From assembly GCA_016867255.1 (NCBI GenBank), contig VGKB01000003.1:1-34611 (forward strand): 34,611 bases of DNA, written 5' to 3'. Positions 22,172 to 30,619 of this stretch are shown here, one piece after another. The notes below the pieces were generated by a model. The model made no database searches. It was not told the origin of the DNA and saw nothing but the letters and a program-made list of their open reading frames with translations. Numbering within the stretch: the stretch's first letter is position 1; each line of letters starts with the position of its first letter. This DNA comes from Candidatus Moraniibacteriota bacterium. GTDB lineage: Bacteria; Patescibacteriota; Minisyncoccia; CAIUEV01. A program made the translations under genes and the position numbers.

Positions 22172-22312
22172 ATGGTTATAAAACTCCCCATTTTAATTTT
22201 TTTGTGGGACGCCCGCCTGCGCCGAGGCTTCGGCGGGCAGGTCGCCTGAGAGGCATTAACTGCAATGCGAGCTAGATACAAAAAAATTAAAAAAGTTGAG
22301 TTTTATAACCAT
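22172..22312. repeat. 141-bp inverted-repeat element (MITE- or REP-like) between ftsK and comM
   Basis: The ends are long inverted repeats: 22172-22186 pairs perfectly with 22298-22312 (15 bp), and 22191-22205 pairs perfectly with 22278-22292 (15 bp). The two stems are separated by 4 and 5 unpaired nt. Inside lies a GC-rich palindromic core, where GCCCGCC (22211-22217) pairs with GGCGGGC (22232-22238) or, alternatively, GCCGA with TCGGC. It has no coding capacity and no clear target-site duplication. The right arm is followed by TTTT, so the structure could also terminate ftsK transcription. It fills most of the 238-bp gap between the two genes. Confidence 0.75.
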
Positions 22313-22385
22313 TTTTCTCTATACCTGAGCTAAATTTCATAAAAATTTTATCTGGATTTAATAATCGTTGTGGTATGGTGGGTGC

Positions 22386-23930
22386 ATGAAACATACCAGT
22401 CGAGTTAAATCATGCGCCGTGGTCGGTTTAGACACCGTTATTGTGGATGTAGAAACTGACTTTTTCCCAGGAATCCACAAATTTAATATTGTGGGATTGC
22501 CGGATGCCGCCATTAAAGAGTCCCAACAAAGGGTTGGATCTGCCCTGAAAAATAGCGGCGCCGTTCCTCCGTATCGGCTGGGGGTGGTAATTGTTAATTT
22601 GGCTCCGGCCGATTTACGCAAGGTGGGAGCGGTTTACGATCTTCCGATAGCAATTGGGATATTGTCGGCCAGCAGCCAAATCCGTTCCAACTCTTCCTAT
22701 TTAAAGGACAGTCTTTTTGTGGGCGAACTGGCCTTAAATGGAGATCTAAGAGGAGTAAAAGGGGTGTTGCCGATTGCCTTGTCTGCAAAAAATGCCGGCT
22801 ATAAAAACTTATTTATCCCTGAAGCCAATGCCAGCGAAACATCGGTCGTTAAAGGACTGAGAGTGTATCCCGTGAAAAATCTAGAGCAGTTGATGCTATT
22901 CTTTGAAGAGGAAAAAAACATTACTCCCTTTAAAGTCTTCCGGGAAATTAGCATTAAGCCAAAATATCTTTTTGATATGAGAGAGATTTGCGGCCAGGAA
23001 CACGTTAAACGGGCTATGGAAATTGTGGCAGCTGGGGGACATAATGTTTGTCTTATTGGACCGCCGGGCTCGGGCAAGACCTTAATTGCGAGAACTTTTC
23101 CTAGCATCCTTCCTGAAATGGGGTTGGAAGAATGTCTGGAGACTACCAAAATATTCAGCGTCGCGGGTAAATTAGATGACAGTAATCCGCTGGTAAGAGA
23201 ACGGCCTTTCCGGGCGCCTCATCACACCTCTTCTAATATTGCTTTGATTGGGGGCGGGACTAACCCTCATCCCGGCGAAATAAGTCTTTCTCATCGGGGC
23301 GTGCTATTCTTGGATGAATTTTTGGAGTTTCCGGCCAAGACTTTGGATTGTTTGAGACAACCTTTGGAGGACGGAATTATTACCATTTCCCGGGCGGCGG
23401 GCTCAGTTACCTTTCCAGCCCGTTTTATTCTTATTGCCGCTATGAATCCTTGTCCTTGCGGCTACGCTACTGACACGGAAAAGGAGTGTACTTGCAACGC
23501 TAACGCCATTAGCCGGTATCAAAGGAAATTGTCCGGTCCGATTTGTGACCGAATTGATATTTTTGTGGACGTTCCCCGAGTCAAGTATGACAAGCTAACC
23601 GGAGAAGGAGGGAGAGAATCGTCCGAAGAAATTCGTGAAAGGGTGCAAAAAGCCAGAGACATTCAAAGTTTGCGCTTTAAGGAAAACGCGATATTTTCTA
23701 ATGCGGAGATGAACAATCAGTACATAAAAAAATATTGCCAATACGGTCAGGAGACAAAGGATATCCTTATTGAAGCTATCAGGAAATTTCATCTTTCCGC
23801 CCGGAGCTACTTTCGGACGCTTAAAATCGCCCGTACCATCGCAGATCTTGAGAATTCTGGCCAAATTGAAACGCGGCATGTGGCGGAAGCGCTCCAGTAC
23901 CGTTTTCAGGGCGAATCATTAATTTCTTAA
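22386..23930 (+). CDS. comM: YifB/ComM family Mg-chelatase-like AAA+ ATPase
   Basis: The start at 22386 (MKHTSRVKSCAVVGLD) matches family length; an ATG at 22368 would add six unlikely residues. The N-terminal Lon-protease-like S5 fold has VDVETDFFPGIHKFNIVGLPDAAIKES and VNLAPADLRKVGAVYDLPIAIGIL. The AAA+ part has Walker A GPPGSGKT near residue 222 and Walker B VLFLDEFLE, then AMNPCPCGY and a Cys-rich zinc-like segment CPCGYATDTEKECTC. The C-terminal Mg-chelatase lid ends the protein. ComM is a hexameric branch-migration helicase that promotes integration of DNA taken up by transformation. It lies 9 nt before yraN, a common pairing. Confidence 0.95.
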   Translation: MKHTSRVKSCAVVGLDTVIVDVETDFFPGIHKFNIVGLPDAAIKESQQRVGSALKNSGAVPPYRLGVVIVNLAPADLRKVGAVYDLPIAIGILSASSQIRSNSSYLKDSLFVGELALNGDLRGVKGVLPIALSAKNAGYKNLFIPEANASETSVVKGLRVYPVKNLEQLMLFFEEEKNITPFKVFREISIKPKYLFDMREICGQEHVKRAMEIVAAGGHNVCLIGPPGSGKTLIARTFPSILPEMGLEECLETTKIFSVAGKLDDSNPLVRERPFRAPHHTSSNIALIGGGTNPHPGEISLSHRGVLFLDEFLEFPAKTLDCLRQPLEDGIITISRAAGSVTFPARFILIAAMNPCPCGYATDTEKECTCNANAISRYQRKLSGPICDRIDIFVDVPRVKYDKLTGEGGRESSEEIRERVQKARDIQSLRFKENAIFSNAEMNNQYIKKYCQYGQETKDILIEAIRKFHLSARSYFRTLKIARTIADLENSGQIETRHVAEALQYRFQGESLIS

Positions 23931-23939
23931 ACGTAGATT

Positions 23940-24371
23940 ATGGATGACTCTCGCAAACTGCGCGGTTCCTTTGCCGAGGGAATAGCGATAAACTTTTTAA
24001 AAAAGAAGCGATTTAAGATTATCACTGCTAATTATCAGTACCGAGGCGGGGAGATAGACATAATTGCGTTTGACCCCCGAAAAAAAGAATTGGTATTTGT
24101 GGAAGTGCGTAGTAAATGGTGCGATAGTTTGGCAAAGGATTGGCAGACTATGCCAATTATACCGGAGGATAGTGTGAATAAGACGAAATTCCACAAGATT
24201 GAAAAGACTGTCTGGTTTTTTCTGGAGAAGGAAACCGTGTCTTGGCAAAGATACGCCGGGAATTTACCCCGGTATTCCTTTCCGGAATGGCGAATTGACC
24301 TAATCAGCGTGACTATTGAAAAATATACCAAAACAGCCCAGATAAGGCACTATGAATATTTATTTTTTTGA
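23940..24371 (+). CDS. yraN: YraN/UPF0102 family endonuclease-like protein
   Basis: This 143-residue protein has the Holliday-junction-resolvase-like nuclease fold of UPF0102. It opens with RGSFAEGIAINFLKKKRFKIITANYQYRGGEIDIIAFD. The GEIDII...ELVFVEVRSK pattern supplies the Asp and Glu-X-Lys/Arg type residues of this superfamily. It is somewhat longer than usual because of a C-terminal extension (from about residue 120). Its activity in vivo is not well known; it often sits next to comM/dprA, which suggests a DNA uptake or recombination role. Its last 12 nt overlap the 3' end of the convergent pyruvate kinase gene. Confidence 0.9.
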   Translation: MDDSRKLRGSFAEGIAINFLKKKRFKIITANYQYRGGEIDIIAFDPRKKELVFVEVRSKWCDSLAKDWQTMPIIPEDSVNKTKFHKIEKTVWFFLEKETVSWQRYAGNLPRYSFPEWRIDLISVTIEKYTKTAQIRHYEYLFF

Positions 24372-25811
24372 TTTCCGCTGAGTGATCTTTATTTTGTAAT
24401 CCCAGTTGTCTCTTTTTTCTTTTCCTTCTATGAAAATATGATTGGGGTAGTTCTGCACCGCTTTTTGAAATTGGCTTTCAGAGGGATAAGGAAGCACCCC
24501 GTAACGCAAAATTAATTTTCTGGTTAAGGGATTGTGATTGCCGACGTAGCAAAGCAAAGGGACATTCAAACGGAAATTGGAGAGTTTGGTAATAAAAGAT
24601 GCCGGGACGCGCGACAGAATAATTGCTTTGGGATGCATTTCCTCCGTTAAGTTACCGATTGTATGAATATTCATTTCCTCGCTGTTTCCGGGTGTTTTGG
24701 AGCGGATTTTCAGTAATTCCGGGATTTTATTCTGGTCGTCAAAATGGGATTTTTCAGTAGTCTTTATGATTTTACTCATTGTCGCGACGGAACGGACGGG
24801 ATATTTGCCGTTAGCCGTTTCACCCGATAGCATAAGAGAATCCGCTCGATCAATTACCGCGTTGGCAACATCGGTAAGCTCCGCTCTGGTGGGTCGGGGT
24901 AAAATTGTCATTGATTCCAGCATATTGGTGGCGACTATTACCGGAATATTGTTTTTAATACAATGCCTGATTAGTAATTTTTGGTATAGAGGGACTTTCT
25001 CCTGCGGGGCTTCAATGCCCATGTCTCCTCTGGCCACCATAGCGGCATCCGCTACGGCTAGAATTTCTTTGATGTTATGAAGAGCGGCGAGGGTTTCAAT
25101 TTTTGCCACCACTTCGGGCAACCCCTTTCTTCTCCCTAAAATTTTAACCATTCTTTTCCGCAAATTAATGATGTCATTGGCGTCTTTGACAAAGGAAAGC
25201 GCAACAAAGTCAACTCCTTGCTTTAGGGCAAAGTGTAAATCAGCGGAATCTTTAGAAGTGAAGGAAGGAATATATCGGGCTAACGTAGGGAAGTTTATTC
25301 CTTTTCTAGTTTTAATCAGGCCGTCGTTTTTCACTTCCATCTCCCAACCCTGTTTTTTTCGGTTTTTTTCTGCTGTAAGTTCTACCGTGCCGTTATCTAA
25401 ATAGACTTTGTCTCCCGTTTTTAATTTTCCCAACAAAGAAGTGTCAGAGTCAATCAGGATTTGTTTTTCTAGATATCCGGGCAGTCTTTTGGAAGAGCGA
25501 TTTTCTTTAAGGAGGATCCTGTCGCCGCGATTGAATTGCAGCTTAGAAATTTTGATTTTCTTGTCTTGGAGTTCGGCGATTCTAATGCGCGGTCCCTGAA
25601 TATCGGCCATTATACCAAGACATTTTTGGGCCTGATAAGCGGCGTGGCGTAAGTTTATTATGGCTTGAAAGTGCCAATCGTGGGATCCGTGAGAAAAATT
25701 CAATCGCGCCACGTCCATGCCGGCTTTAATCATTGCTTTTAAGGTTTCCCGTTTTTCGCAGGCGGGGCCGATAGTGCAAACTATTTTTGTTAAATCGTCT
25801 TTTCTTTTCAT
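24360..25811 (-). CDS. pyk: Pyruvate kinase
   Basis: This 483-residue enzyme converts phosphoenolpyruvate and ADP to pyruvate and ATP, the last step of glycolysis. It opens TKIVCTIGPACEKRETLKAMIKAGMDVARLNFSHG, the substrate and metal site. The B domain follows (about residues 75-170). KIET (the active-site Lys region), MVARGDMGIEAP and MLSGETANGKYPV complete the barrel. The C-terminal domain is present (HPKAIILSRVP...LLCYVGNH). All key catalytic residues are visible. In a CPR cell this is one of few ATP-yielding steps. It overlaps yraN by 12 nt at the 3' ends. Confidence 0.97.
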   Translation of the reverse strand: MKRKDDLTKIVCTIGPACEKRETLKAMIKAGMDVARLNFSHGSHDWHFQAIINLRHAAYQAQKCLGIMADIQGPRIRIAELQDKKIKISKLQFNRGDRILLKENRSSKRLPGYLEKQILIDSDTSLLGKLKTGDKVYLDNGTVELTAEKNRKKQGWEMEVKNDGLIKTRKGINFPTLARYIPSFTSKDSADLHFALKQGVDFVALSFVKDANDIINLRKRMVKILGRRKGLPEVVAKIETLAALHNIKEILAVADAAMVARGDMGIEAPQEKVPLYQKLLIRHCIKNNIPVIVATNMLESMTILPRPTRAELTDVANAVIDRADSLMLSGETANGKYPVRSVATMSKIIKTTEKSHFDDQNKIPELLKIRSKTPGNSEEMNIHTIGNLTEEMHPKAIILSRVPASFITKLSNFRLNVPLLCYVGNHNPLTRKLILRYGVLPYPSESQFQKAVQNYPNHIFIEGKEKRDNWDYKIKITQRKSKK

Positions 25812-25914
25812 GGCAATATCAATAACAATAGTAAATATTAAAATTACATATCAAAATTTAAAACTGTCTAAATCTTAAAATTTTAATTTGTCGTTTTGAT
25901 ATTTGATTTTTGAT

Positions 25915-26505
25915 TTATTCTATACAACAGTTTACCGCTTTTTTGACTAATTCGCCTAATTTTCCGAGCAGCCCTTGGGGTTTTTTTGCGCCGGGAATTT
26001 TTTGGTTTATTCCCAGTTTTTTTAATTTATCCATAACGGCTTTGTCAACTAATTTAGACTCGCCGGGCTTAATGACATCCATGTTGATTCCCCAAAACAG
26101 CAAGTAAAGCTCGTAACTTAGCTTAAACATCTCCTTGGCGGTATCCTCGCTGCCTTCCTTGAGGTGTTTAGTGCCGACTTCCATGAGGCGCATGCTGCCG
26201 GAAAGCAGGTGCTTACTAGTGCACCATACTTCCCCTTCGTATTCTTTAACAATCCTTTTAAGCAGGTTTTTGCGCATTTCCCGAACTGTTTTAAGCAGTG
26301 CAAAGTAGCCGTCTTTTTCAGTCTTTTCGGCGGTGAAAAAGAGATGTTCTTCAATGGCGATTAAGTTCATGATAGCCAAACTTAAGTCTTCGTCGGTTGA
26401 GAGATCAAGCTTATTGTCCCGCTTCAAATCGTTAATTTTTTTGACAAACTCGGCAATTCTCTCTTCAGTGAGCAGATTTTCAAGTATGTCGTTATGGCTG
26501 GGCAT
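25915..26505 (-). CDS. Conserved CPR-type hypothetical protein, mostly helical
   Basis: This 196-residue soluble protein has no signal peptide or TM segment. It is predicted to be a bundle of long helices, with LSLAIMNLIAIEEHLFFTAEKTEKDGYFALLKTVREMRKNLLKRIV in the centre and EVWCTSKHLLSGSMRLMEVGTKHLKEG next. It has a Lys/Gly/Pro-rich end and a terminal VNCCIE. Conserved-looking Glu-His pairs (EEH, SKH, TKH) could bind metal, but this is speculative. I recall similar hypothetical proteins in other CPR genomes; no function is known to me. Its first 14 nt overlap the end of the AI-2E permease gene, implying translational coupling. Confidence 0.8.
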   Translation of the reverse strand: MPSHNDILENLLTEERIAEFVKKINDLKRDNKLDLSTDEDLSLAIMNLIAIEEHLFFTAEKTEKDGYFALLKTVREMRKNLLKRIVKEYEGEVWCTSKHLLSGSMRLMEVGTKHLKEGSEDTAKEMFKLSYELYLLFWGINMDVIKPGESKLVDKAVMDKLKKLGINQKIPGAKKPQGLLGKLGELVKKAVNCCIE

Positions 26506-27559
26506 TCTGGTTGTTGCTTAAATATTTTTTTTCAAATATTTCCAGAAGAGCGAAAAATATTGTTACTAAAAGCGGACCGATTACAAAGCCCATAATGCCA
26601 AATTCCAATATTCCGCCAAACGTTCCAATTAAAATCCACAAAGGATGAAGCGCCGTGTCGCTGCCGATTAACTTGGGGCGCAAGAAATTATCCACCGATC
26701 CGATAATGAAACTGCCAAAGAAGAGTAGCACCAACCCTTTTATCCAGAAACCGGAGACGATGAGCCAAATGGCCACGGGCAGCCAGATTATTACTGGCCC
26801 GATAAGGGGAAGAACGGAGAAAATCCCCATTATTACTCCCCAAAGAAAGGGGGCGCCAATGCCTAATGCCCAAAAGGATAAACCGCCCAACAACCCTTGC
26901 ACAATGCCAATAATAATTGTTCCTTTTATGGTCGCGCGGTTCATTGACAAAAAACGGTTTAAAATAATTTTTTCGTCTTTACTGGAAAGAGGCGAGATTT
27001 GGAAGAGAGAGCGAATAAATCTATTTCCATCCAAGAAAAGGTAATACAAAGCGAAAAGCATAACGAACGCCAAAAATATGAATTCGCTGATCTTTTGGTA
27101 AGCTCCGGTTAAAAAATTCGCCGCCAGACTCGTCGCCTTTTTTAGCCCTTCCGAAAAATCAATCTGATTGAGTGAATTTTCTACTTTACTTTGGTCTATG
27201 CCGAAGCTTTGAAAATAAGACGACAAGGAATTTTGAAGACTTTTTTGAATTTCAAAAAAAGGGACTGGCTCTTTAACCATACTTTTATAAAGCTCGGAAG
27301 CTTCTTTTGCGGCAATGCCCCCAATTATAAAGAAAGGCAAAACTATAATAATGGCCACCAAAAAACAAGTAATTAGCGCAGAAGTCTTGGGATGGCGGGT
27401 GATTTTTCCAAGATAATCAAAGACCGGGTTGAAAAGCTGCCAAAAAATAAAGGCCATAAGAAGAGTGGCCATGAAGGGCAAAAACATCTTAAAAACCGCT
27501 ATTCCGATCAAGATAATTAACGCAATTAGGAAATAACGGCTAATGTTTTGACGAAACAT
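26492..27559 (-). CDS. AI-2E transporter (PerM/YdiK) family permease
   Basis: This 355-residue membrane protein has about eight TM helices. The PF01594 landmarks are present: N-terminal helix pairs, a large amphipathic loop (SSYFQSFGIDQSKVENSLNQIDFSEGLKK), and the C-terminal core with IIIGIVQGLLGGLSFWALGIGAPFLWGVIMGIFSVLPLIGPVIIWLPVAIWL, then LRPKLIGSDTALHPLWILIGTFGGILEFGIMGFVIGPLL. Members act as autoinducer-2 exporters or Na+/H+ antiporters in different bacteria; the substrate here is unknown. It overlaps the downstream hypothetical gene and is divergent from secG (57-bp gap). Confidence 0.92.
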   Translation of the reverse strand: MFRQNISRYFLIALIILIGIAVFKMFLPFMATLLMAFIFWQLFNPVFDYLGKITRHPKTSALITCFLVAIIIVLPFFIIGGIAAKEASELYKSMVKEPVPFFEIQKSLQNSLSSYFQSFGIDQSKVENSLNQIDFSEGLKKATSLAANFLTGAYQKISEFIFLAFVMLFALYYLFLDGNRFIRSLFQISPLSSKDEKIILNRFLSMNRATIKGTIIIGIVQGLLGGLSFWALGIGAPFLWGVIMGIFSVLPLIGPVIIWLPVAIWLIVSGFWIKGLVLLFFGSFIIGSVDNFLRPKLIGSDTALHPLWILIGTFGGILEFGIMGFVIGPLLVTIFFALLEIFEKKYLSNNQNAQP

Positions 27560-27616
27560 AAAATTTAGTTACTTTTAATATTGATAAACTAACAGATTTT
27601 TTAATTTTAGAAAAAT

Positions 27617-27838
27617 ATGAAAGAGATTTTGTCGCTTGTCCAAATTATTTCATCCGTACTTCTTATTGTGGTAATTTTACTGCAAAATCGGGAAGGCGGC
27701 GTATCCGGTATTTTAGGGGGAGAGGGAGTAGGCGGATCGTTTTATACCAAAAGGGGTATTGAAAAAAGTTTGCTGTACGCGACAATAATTTTAGCCGTTA
27801 TATTTGTCGGCAGTGCCATACTGAGCTTTCTCAGCTAG
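27617..27838 (+). CDS. secG: Preprotein translocase subunit SecG
   Basis: This 73-residue protein has two TM helices, about 5-24 and 51-72. Between them is the SecG loop LLQNREGGVSGILGGEGVGGSFYTKRGIEK, with the conserved LLQxxxGGG and the Gly-rich region. SecG assists the SecYEG channel and is needed for the many exported proteins in this window. It stands alone on the + strand between two minus-strand blocks. Confidence 0.95.
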   Translation: MKEILSLVQIISSVLLIVVILLQNREGGVSGILGGEGVGGSFYTKRGIEKSLLYATIILAVIFVGSAILSFLS

Positions 27839-27844
27839 TTTTTT
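27821..27844 (+). terminator. Weak intrinsic terminator overlapping the end of secG
   Basis: A 5-bp stem CTGAG/CTCAG with a CTTT loop (27821-27834) overlaps the last codons. The stop codon and a TTTTTT run at 27839-27844 follow. The stem is short, so efficiency is doubtful. Confidence 0.35.
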
Positions 27845-27899
27845 ATCTGCGCTGCAATAATAAGGTTGCTGCAACAAGGCCGTGAGTCCGAGGAACGCT

Positions 27900-28799
27900 T
27901 CAATTCTGAAGCAGGTAAGCGTCCAATAGCGATTTGGGGCTTGCTCCCGAAAAAGATTGGGATTGGTCTATAAAATCTAAAATTAAGCGTAATTTATCCA
28001 GCGTAGGCGCAGAGCTTTCTCTTGGTTTTTTCTGGAGATCTTTTTTTAGCAGTTCCGTGAGTCTTATTGCCTCAAATTGAAAAAAATCTAGAATTTTGGA
28101 ATTGCTGTCCCCTAGCTGTTCACTGCCTAATTTTAATTTATTGGCGGGAGAAAGTTTTTTTTGTTTTTCGTGAAAATCAGACAGTTCCCAAAAGCGATTA
28201 TAATTTTGGGACATTTTGGCGGCGTTCCCCAAATTCAGGCCCGACCAGGAGAGAATATTTTTCCTTTCAGCGTAAGACATTTCCGGGTGATTTCTTTGAA
28301 GGTATTTTGTTAATAATTGGGGGGATTTTAAATTTAAATTCAAGATGAGCGAGCGGGATAAAATAGTCGGAAGTATCTTATTTTTTTCCGGGGAGAGCAG
28401 AAGCAAATACCGGGACCGTTGGGGTTCTTCCAGAGTCTTAAGCAGGGCATTTTGTGACGGGTGAGTTAGATGTTGAGCGCTTGGGACAATGCCTATTTTA
28501 TAAGGAAGATTCTGGGACGAGAGGGACAAAAGATAGATAAATTGGCGAACCTGCTTTACTTCAATGGTGTTTTTGTCTTTTTCCTTCTCTAACACTATAA
28601 TGTCCGGGTTGTAGCGGGTGTTGCGCGCGCAAATTCCCCGAGCTTTGTTTGGTCCGACAAGCAGTTTGATGATTTCGTCCCCAAGCCACTTCCATTCGTG
28701 TTCCGAGAACCCTGCCAGCAGTAGGGGCGGTCTTTCTTTGTTTTTTGTCCAACTGGAAAGTGCCTTATGGAGTGAAGGGAAATAAGTTTTTATCAGCAT
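27900..28799 (-). CDS. holB: DNA polymerase III delta' subunit-like protein
   Basis: This 299-residue clamp-loader subunit has the AAA+ fold without a usable P-loop: the usual GPxGxGK site reads AGFSEHEWKWLG. That is known for delta'-type subunits, which do not hydrolyse ATP. Diagnostic motifs are VKQVRQFIYLLSLSSQ, PYKIGIVPSAQHLTHPSQNALLKTLEEP and ILPTILSRSLIL (the SRC/SRS arginine-finger region). The C-terminal part is helical and diverged. It is the last gene of a minus-strand unit with the glycosyltransferase (18-nt gap) and PGI/PMI. Confidence 0.9.
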   Translation of the reverse strand: MLIKTYFPSLHKALSSWTKNKERPPLLLAGFSEHEWKWLGDEIIKLLVGPNKARGICARNTRYNPDIIVLEKEKDKNTIEVKQVRQFIYLLSLSSQNLPYKIGIVPSAQHLTHPSQNALLKTLEEPQRSRYLLLLSPEKNKILPTILSRSLILNLNLKSPQLLTKYLQRNHPEMSYAERKNILSWSGLNLGNAAKMSQNYNRFWELSDFHEKQKKLSPANKLKLGSEQLGDSNSKILDFFQFEAIRLTELLKKDLQKKPRESSAPTLDKLRLILDFIDQSQSFSGASPKSLLDAYLLQN

Positions 28800-28817
28800 T
28801 TGTTTGTTTAGCGGAGC

Positions 28818-30602
28818 TTATTCTTCCGGGATATGGTAGATCAGGATTGAATTGCCAATCATATCCACTGGCTGGTAGTTATCAGTTAACCAATGGTAAT
28901 TGCCTTTTTGGGGAGGATTTAATGTATTCCATTGGATGGCGCTGGCGCTTAGAGCGAACCAACCCTTGCTGGGCATTTTATTGTAACCCCAGCTCTCATA
29001 GCGGTTGCCTAAGTAGTAATCAAGGTTTCCTCCGCCAAAATAGTCAACCTTGATGGTTTGGATGTTGTTTTTATCTGCGTAATCGCGCAAGCGAATAAGG
29101 TCTTGGCCCCAGTCTACGTTTGAGTCAACCATATATTTCCAACCGTTTTTTGACCCGCCGATAAACTCGTTAAAATAAGGAAGGTAGCTGGGAAATACTG
29201 AAACATTACTTCCAAAATGCCAAATCAGCAATCCGACAAGGATGATTATATTTGCCCAATAGTAGCCAAGGCGTTTCTTGAAGTCAAAGTTTTGGGAGAA
29301 TTTCCAGAGCATCAGGGCGATAAACAAATATAAAAAGGGAAACACGGGCAGGATATACCTGATACCCAGCTGGAGCCGGTTCATGGATGACATGATAAAA
29401 ACCAGAAGGGCAAAAAAGAAATAACCGATCATGACTGCGTTTTCCCTGACCCAGATGCCGAGCTTGAACTTTCGGCGCAAGATGGTAAAGGCCAGCACGG
29501 TGAAAAAAACCATCACGGCGAAATAAAACAGTATTTGGGCGGCAATCGTCTCTTTTAAAAAATAAGCGAAGACGAAATATTCCGGCCAGTGAGTGCCGAT
29601 TTCTCCAAAAAAATAAGTTGTGTGGCCGCCGGTCGTATGCGCCGAGACCATAAGAAATCCCAGAAGATACTGGGCGTAGGGACGCAGAAGGGAGATATCG
29701 GTCATATTATTGAGCAAAGTGTTAAAACCAAGCTTGCCCAAATCCCTATCCGTAATGGATTCATTGATGAGCTTATGCTGAACGGCAATCGGCATGTTCC
29801 AGATGTGAATTTCATACCATACGCCTACCAAAAGATAGCCGATCGCCATTATCCCAATTGCTTTCGCGACGCTTAAGCCGGTTTCTTGAAGAGCAATTTT
29901 AATTTTTCCTTTGCGGAAAGTGCTTATTCCGTGGAGAAAAGCAATTACCAAAAAAGTGGGTATAAGTAAAAATAGGTTGAATTTTGCCAATTGCGCCAGA
30001 CCGAAGACGATGCCTGCCCAAATAAACCTGCCCCAGTTGGGTCTTTCCAAGTAAAGGTAGTAGGCGTAAAGAGCAAAGATCGTAAAAATGGTGGCTCCCA
30101 TATCCGTAGTGATGAAACGGCCGTGGGCCATTAAATTGGGAGAGAACAGAAATAATGCCAAGGCGACAAGGGCCAATTCCCTTCTTCTGATTATTTTTTC
30201 GCTGAAACGGTAAAGCACCCATCCTCCCAACAAAAATACCAAAACCATCATAATTCTGCCCGCAAATAACATTTGATCAGCGTCATTGCCGTATTTATAG
30301 AGAAATTTGTCTCCCAAATCCCACTGGTCGTTGACGTTATCTCGCCAAGCGGGATCATTCTGCGGAAAATAGATATTCTGGAAAAGCAGCGGCAGGGCGG
30401 CTAATTCTTTGATGAGCGGAGGATGCTCCGGGTTAACCCGGTAATCCGCCTCGGTGAGATACGAGTAGCCGGCTACAATATGGGGCATCTCATCGCGGAT
30501 GGCCGAATCTTTCCACATACTGCCGACTGCCAAGAGACCGGCCGCGGCAAGCAGGACGGCGGCAATAAAATGGGTTTTGATGAGGTTTTTCCAGAATTTC
30601 AT
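28818..30602 (-). CDS. GT-C glycosyltransferase, ArnT/PMT-like (GT39 type)
   Basis: This 594-residue membrane protein has about 11-12 TM helices. The first extracellular loop has the catalytic-type acids of dolichol/undecaprenyl-phosphate-sugar transferases: SAIRDEMPHIVAGYSYL and ADYRVNPEHPPLIKELAALP. MAHGRFITTDMG is a later family motif. A soluble C-terminal domain begins around residue 480 (YMVDSNVDWGQDLIRLRDYADKN). Such enzymes move a sugar from a lipid-phosphate carrier onto a protein or lipid on the outer face. The acceptor is unknown. The gene starts 17 nt after the PGI/PMI gene. Confidence 0.88.
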   Translation of the reverse strand: MKFWKNLIKTHFIAAVLLAAAGLLAVGSMWKDSAIRDEMPHIVAGYSYLTEADYRVNPEHPPLIKELAALPLLFQNIYFPQNDPAWRDNVNDQWDLGDKFLYKYGNDADQMLFAGRIMMVLVFLLGGWVLYRFSEKIIRRRELALVALALFLFSPNLMAHGRFITTDMGATIFTIFALYAYYLYLERPNWGRFIWAGIVFGLAQLAKFNLFLLIPTFLVIAFLHGISTFRKGKIKIALQETGLSVAKAIGIMAIGYLLVGVWYEIHIWNMPIAVQHKLINESITDRDLGKLGFNTLLNNMTDISLLRPYAQYLLGFLMVSAHTTGGHTTYFFGEIGTHWPEYFVFAYFLKETIAAQILFYFAVMVFFTVLAFTILRRKFKLGIWVRENAVMIGYFFFALLVFIMSSMNRLQLGIRYILPVFPFLYLFIALMLWKFSQNFDFKKRLGYYWANIIILVGLLIWHFGSNVSVFPSYLPYFNEFIGGSKNGWKYMVDSNVDWGQDLIRLRDYADKNNIQTIKVDYFGGGNLDYYLGNRYESWGYNKMPSKGWFALSASAIQWNTLNPPQKGNYHWLTDNYQPVDMIGNSILIYHIPEE

Positions 30603-30619
30603 TTTTTTGTTTTAGTATT

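Noticed and set aside
24697..25080. Plus-strand open frame of 127 codons
   Set aside because: It is antisense to the conserved core of pyruvate kinase and has no features of its own.
25848..25902. Inverted repeat ATATCAAAA/TTTTGATAT upstream of pyruvate kinase
   Set aside because: It is a 9-bp all-AT-leaning stem with a 37-nt loop in very AT-rich sequence, which can easily arise by chance.
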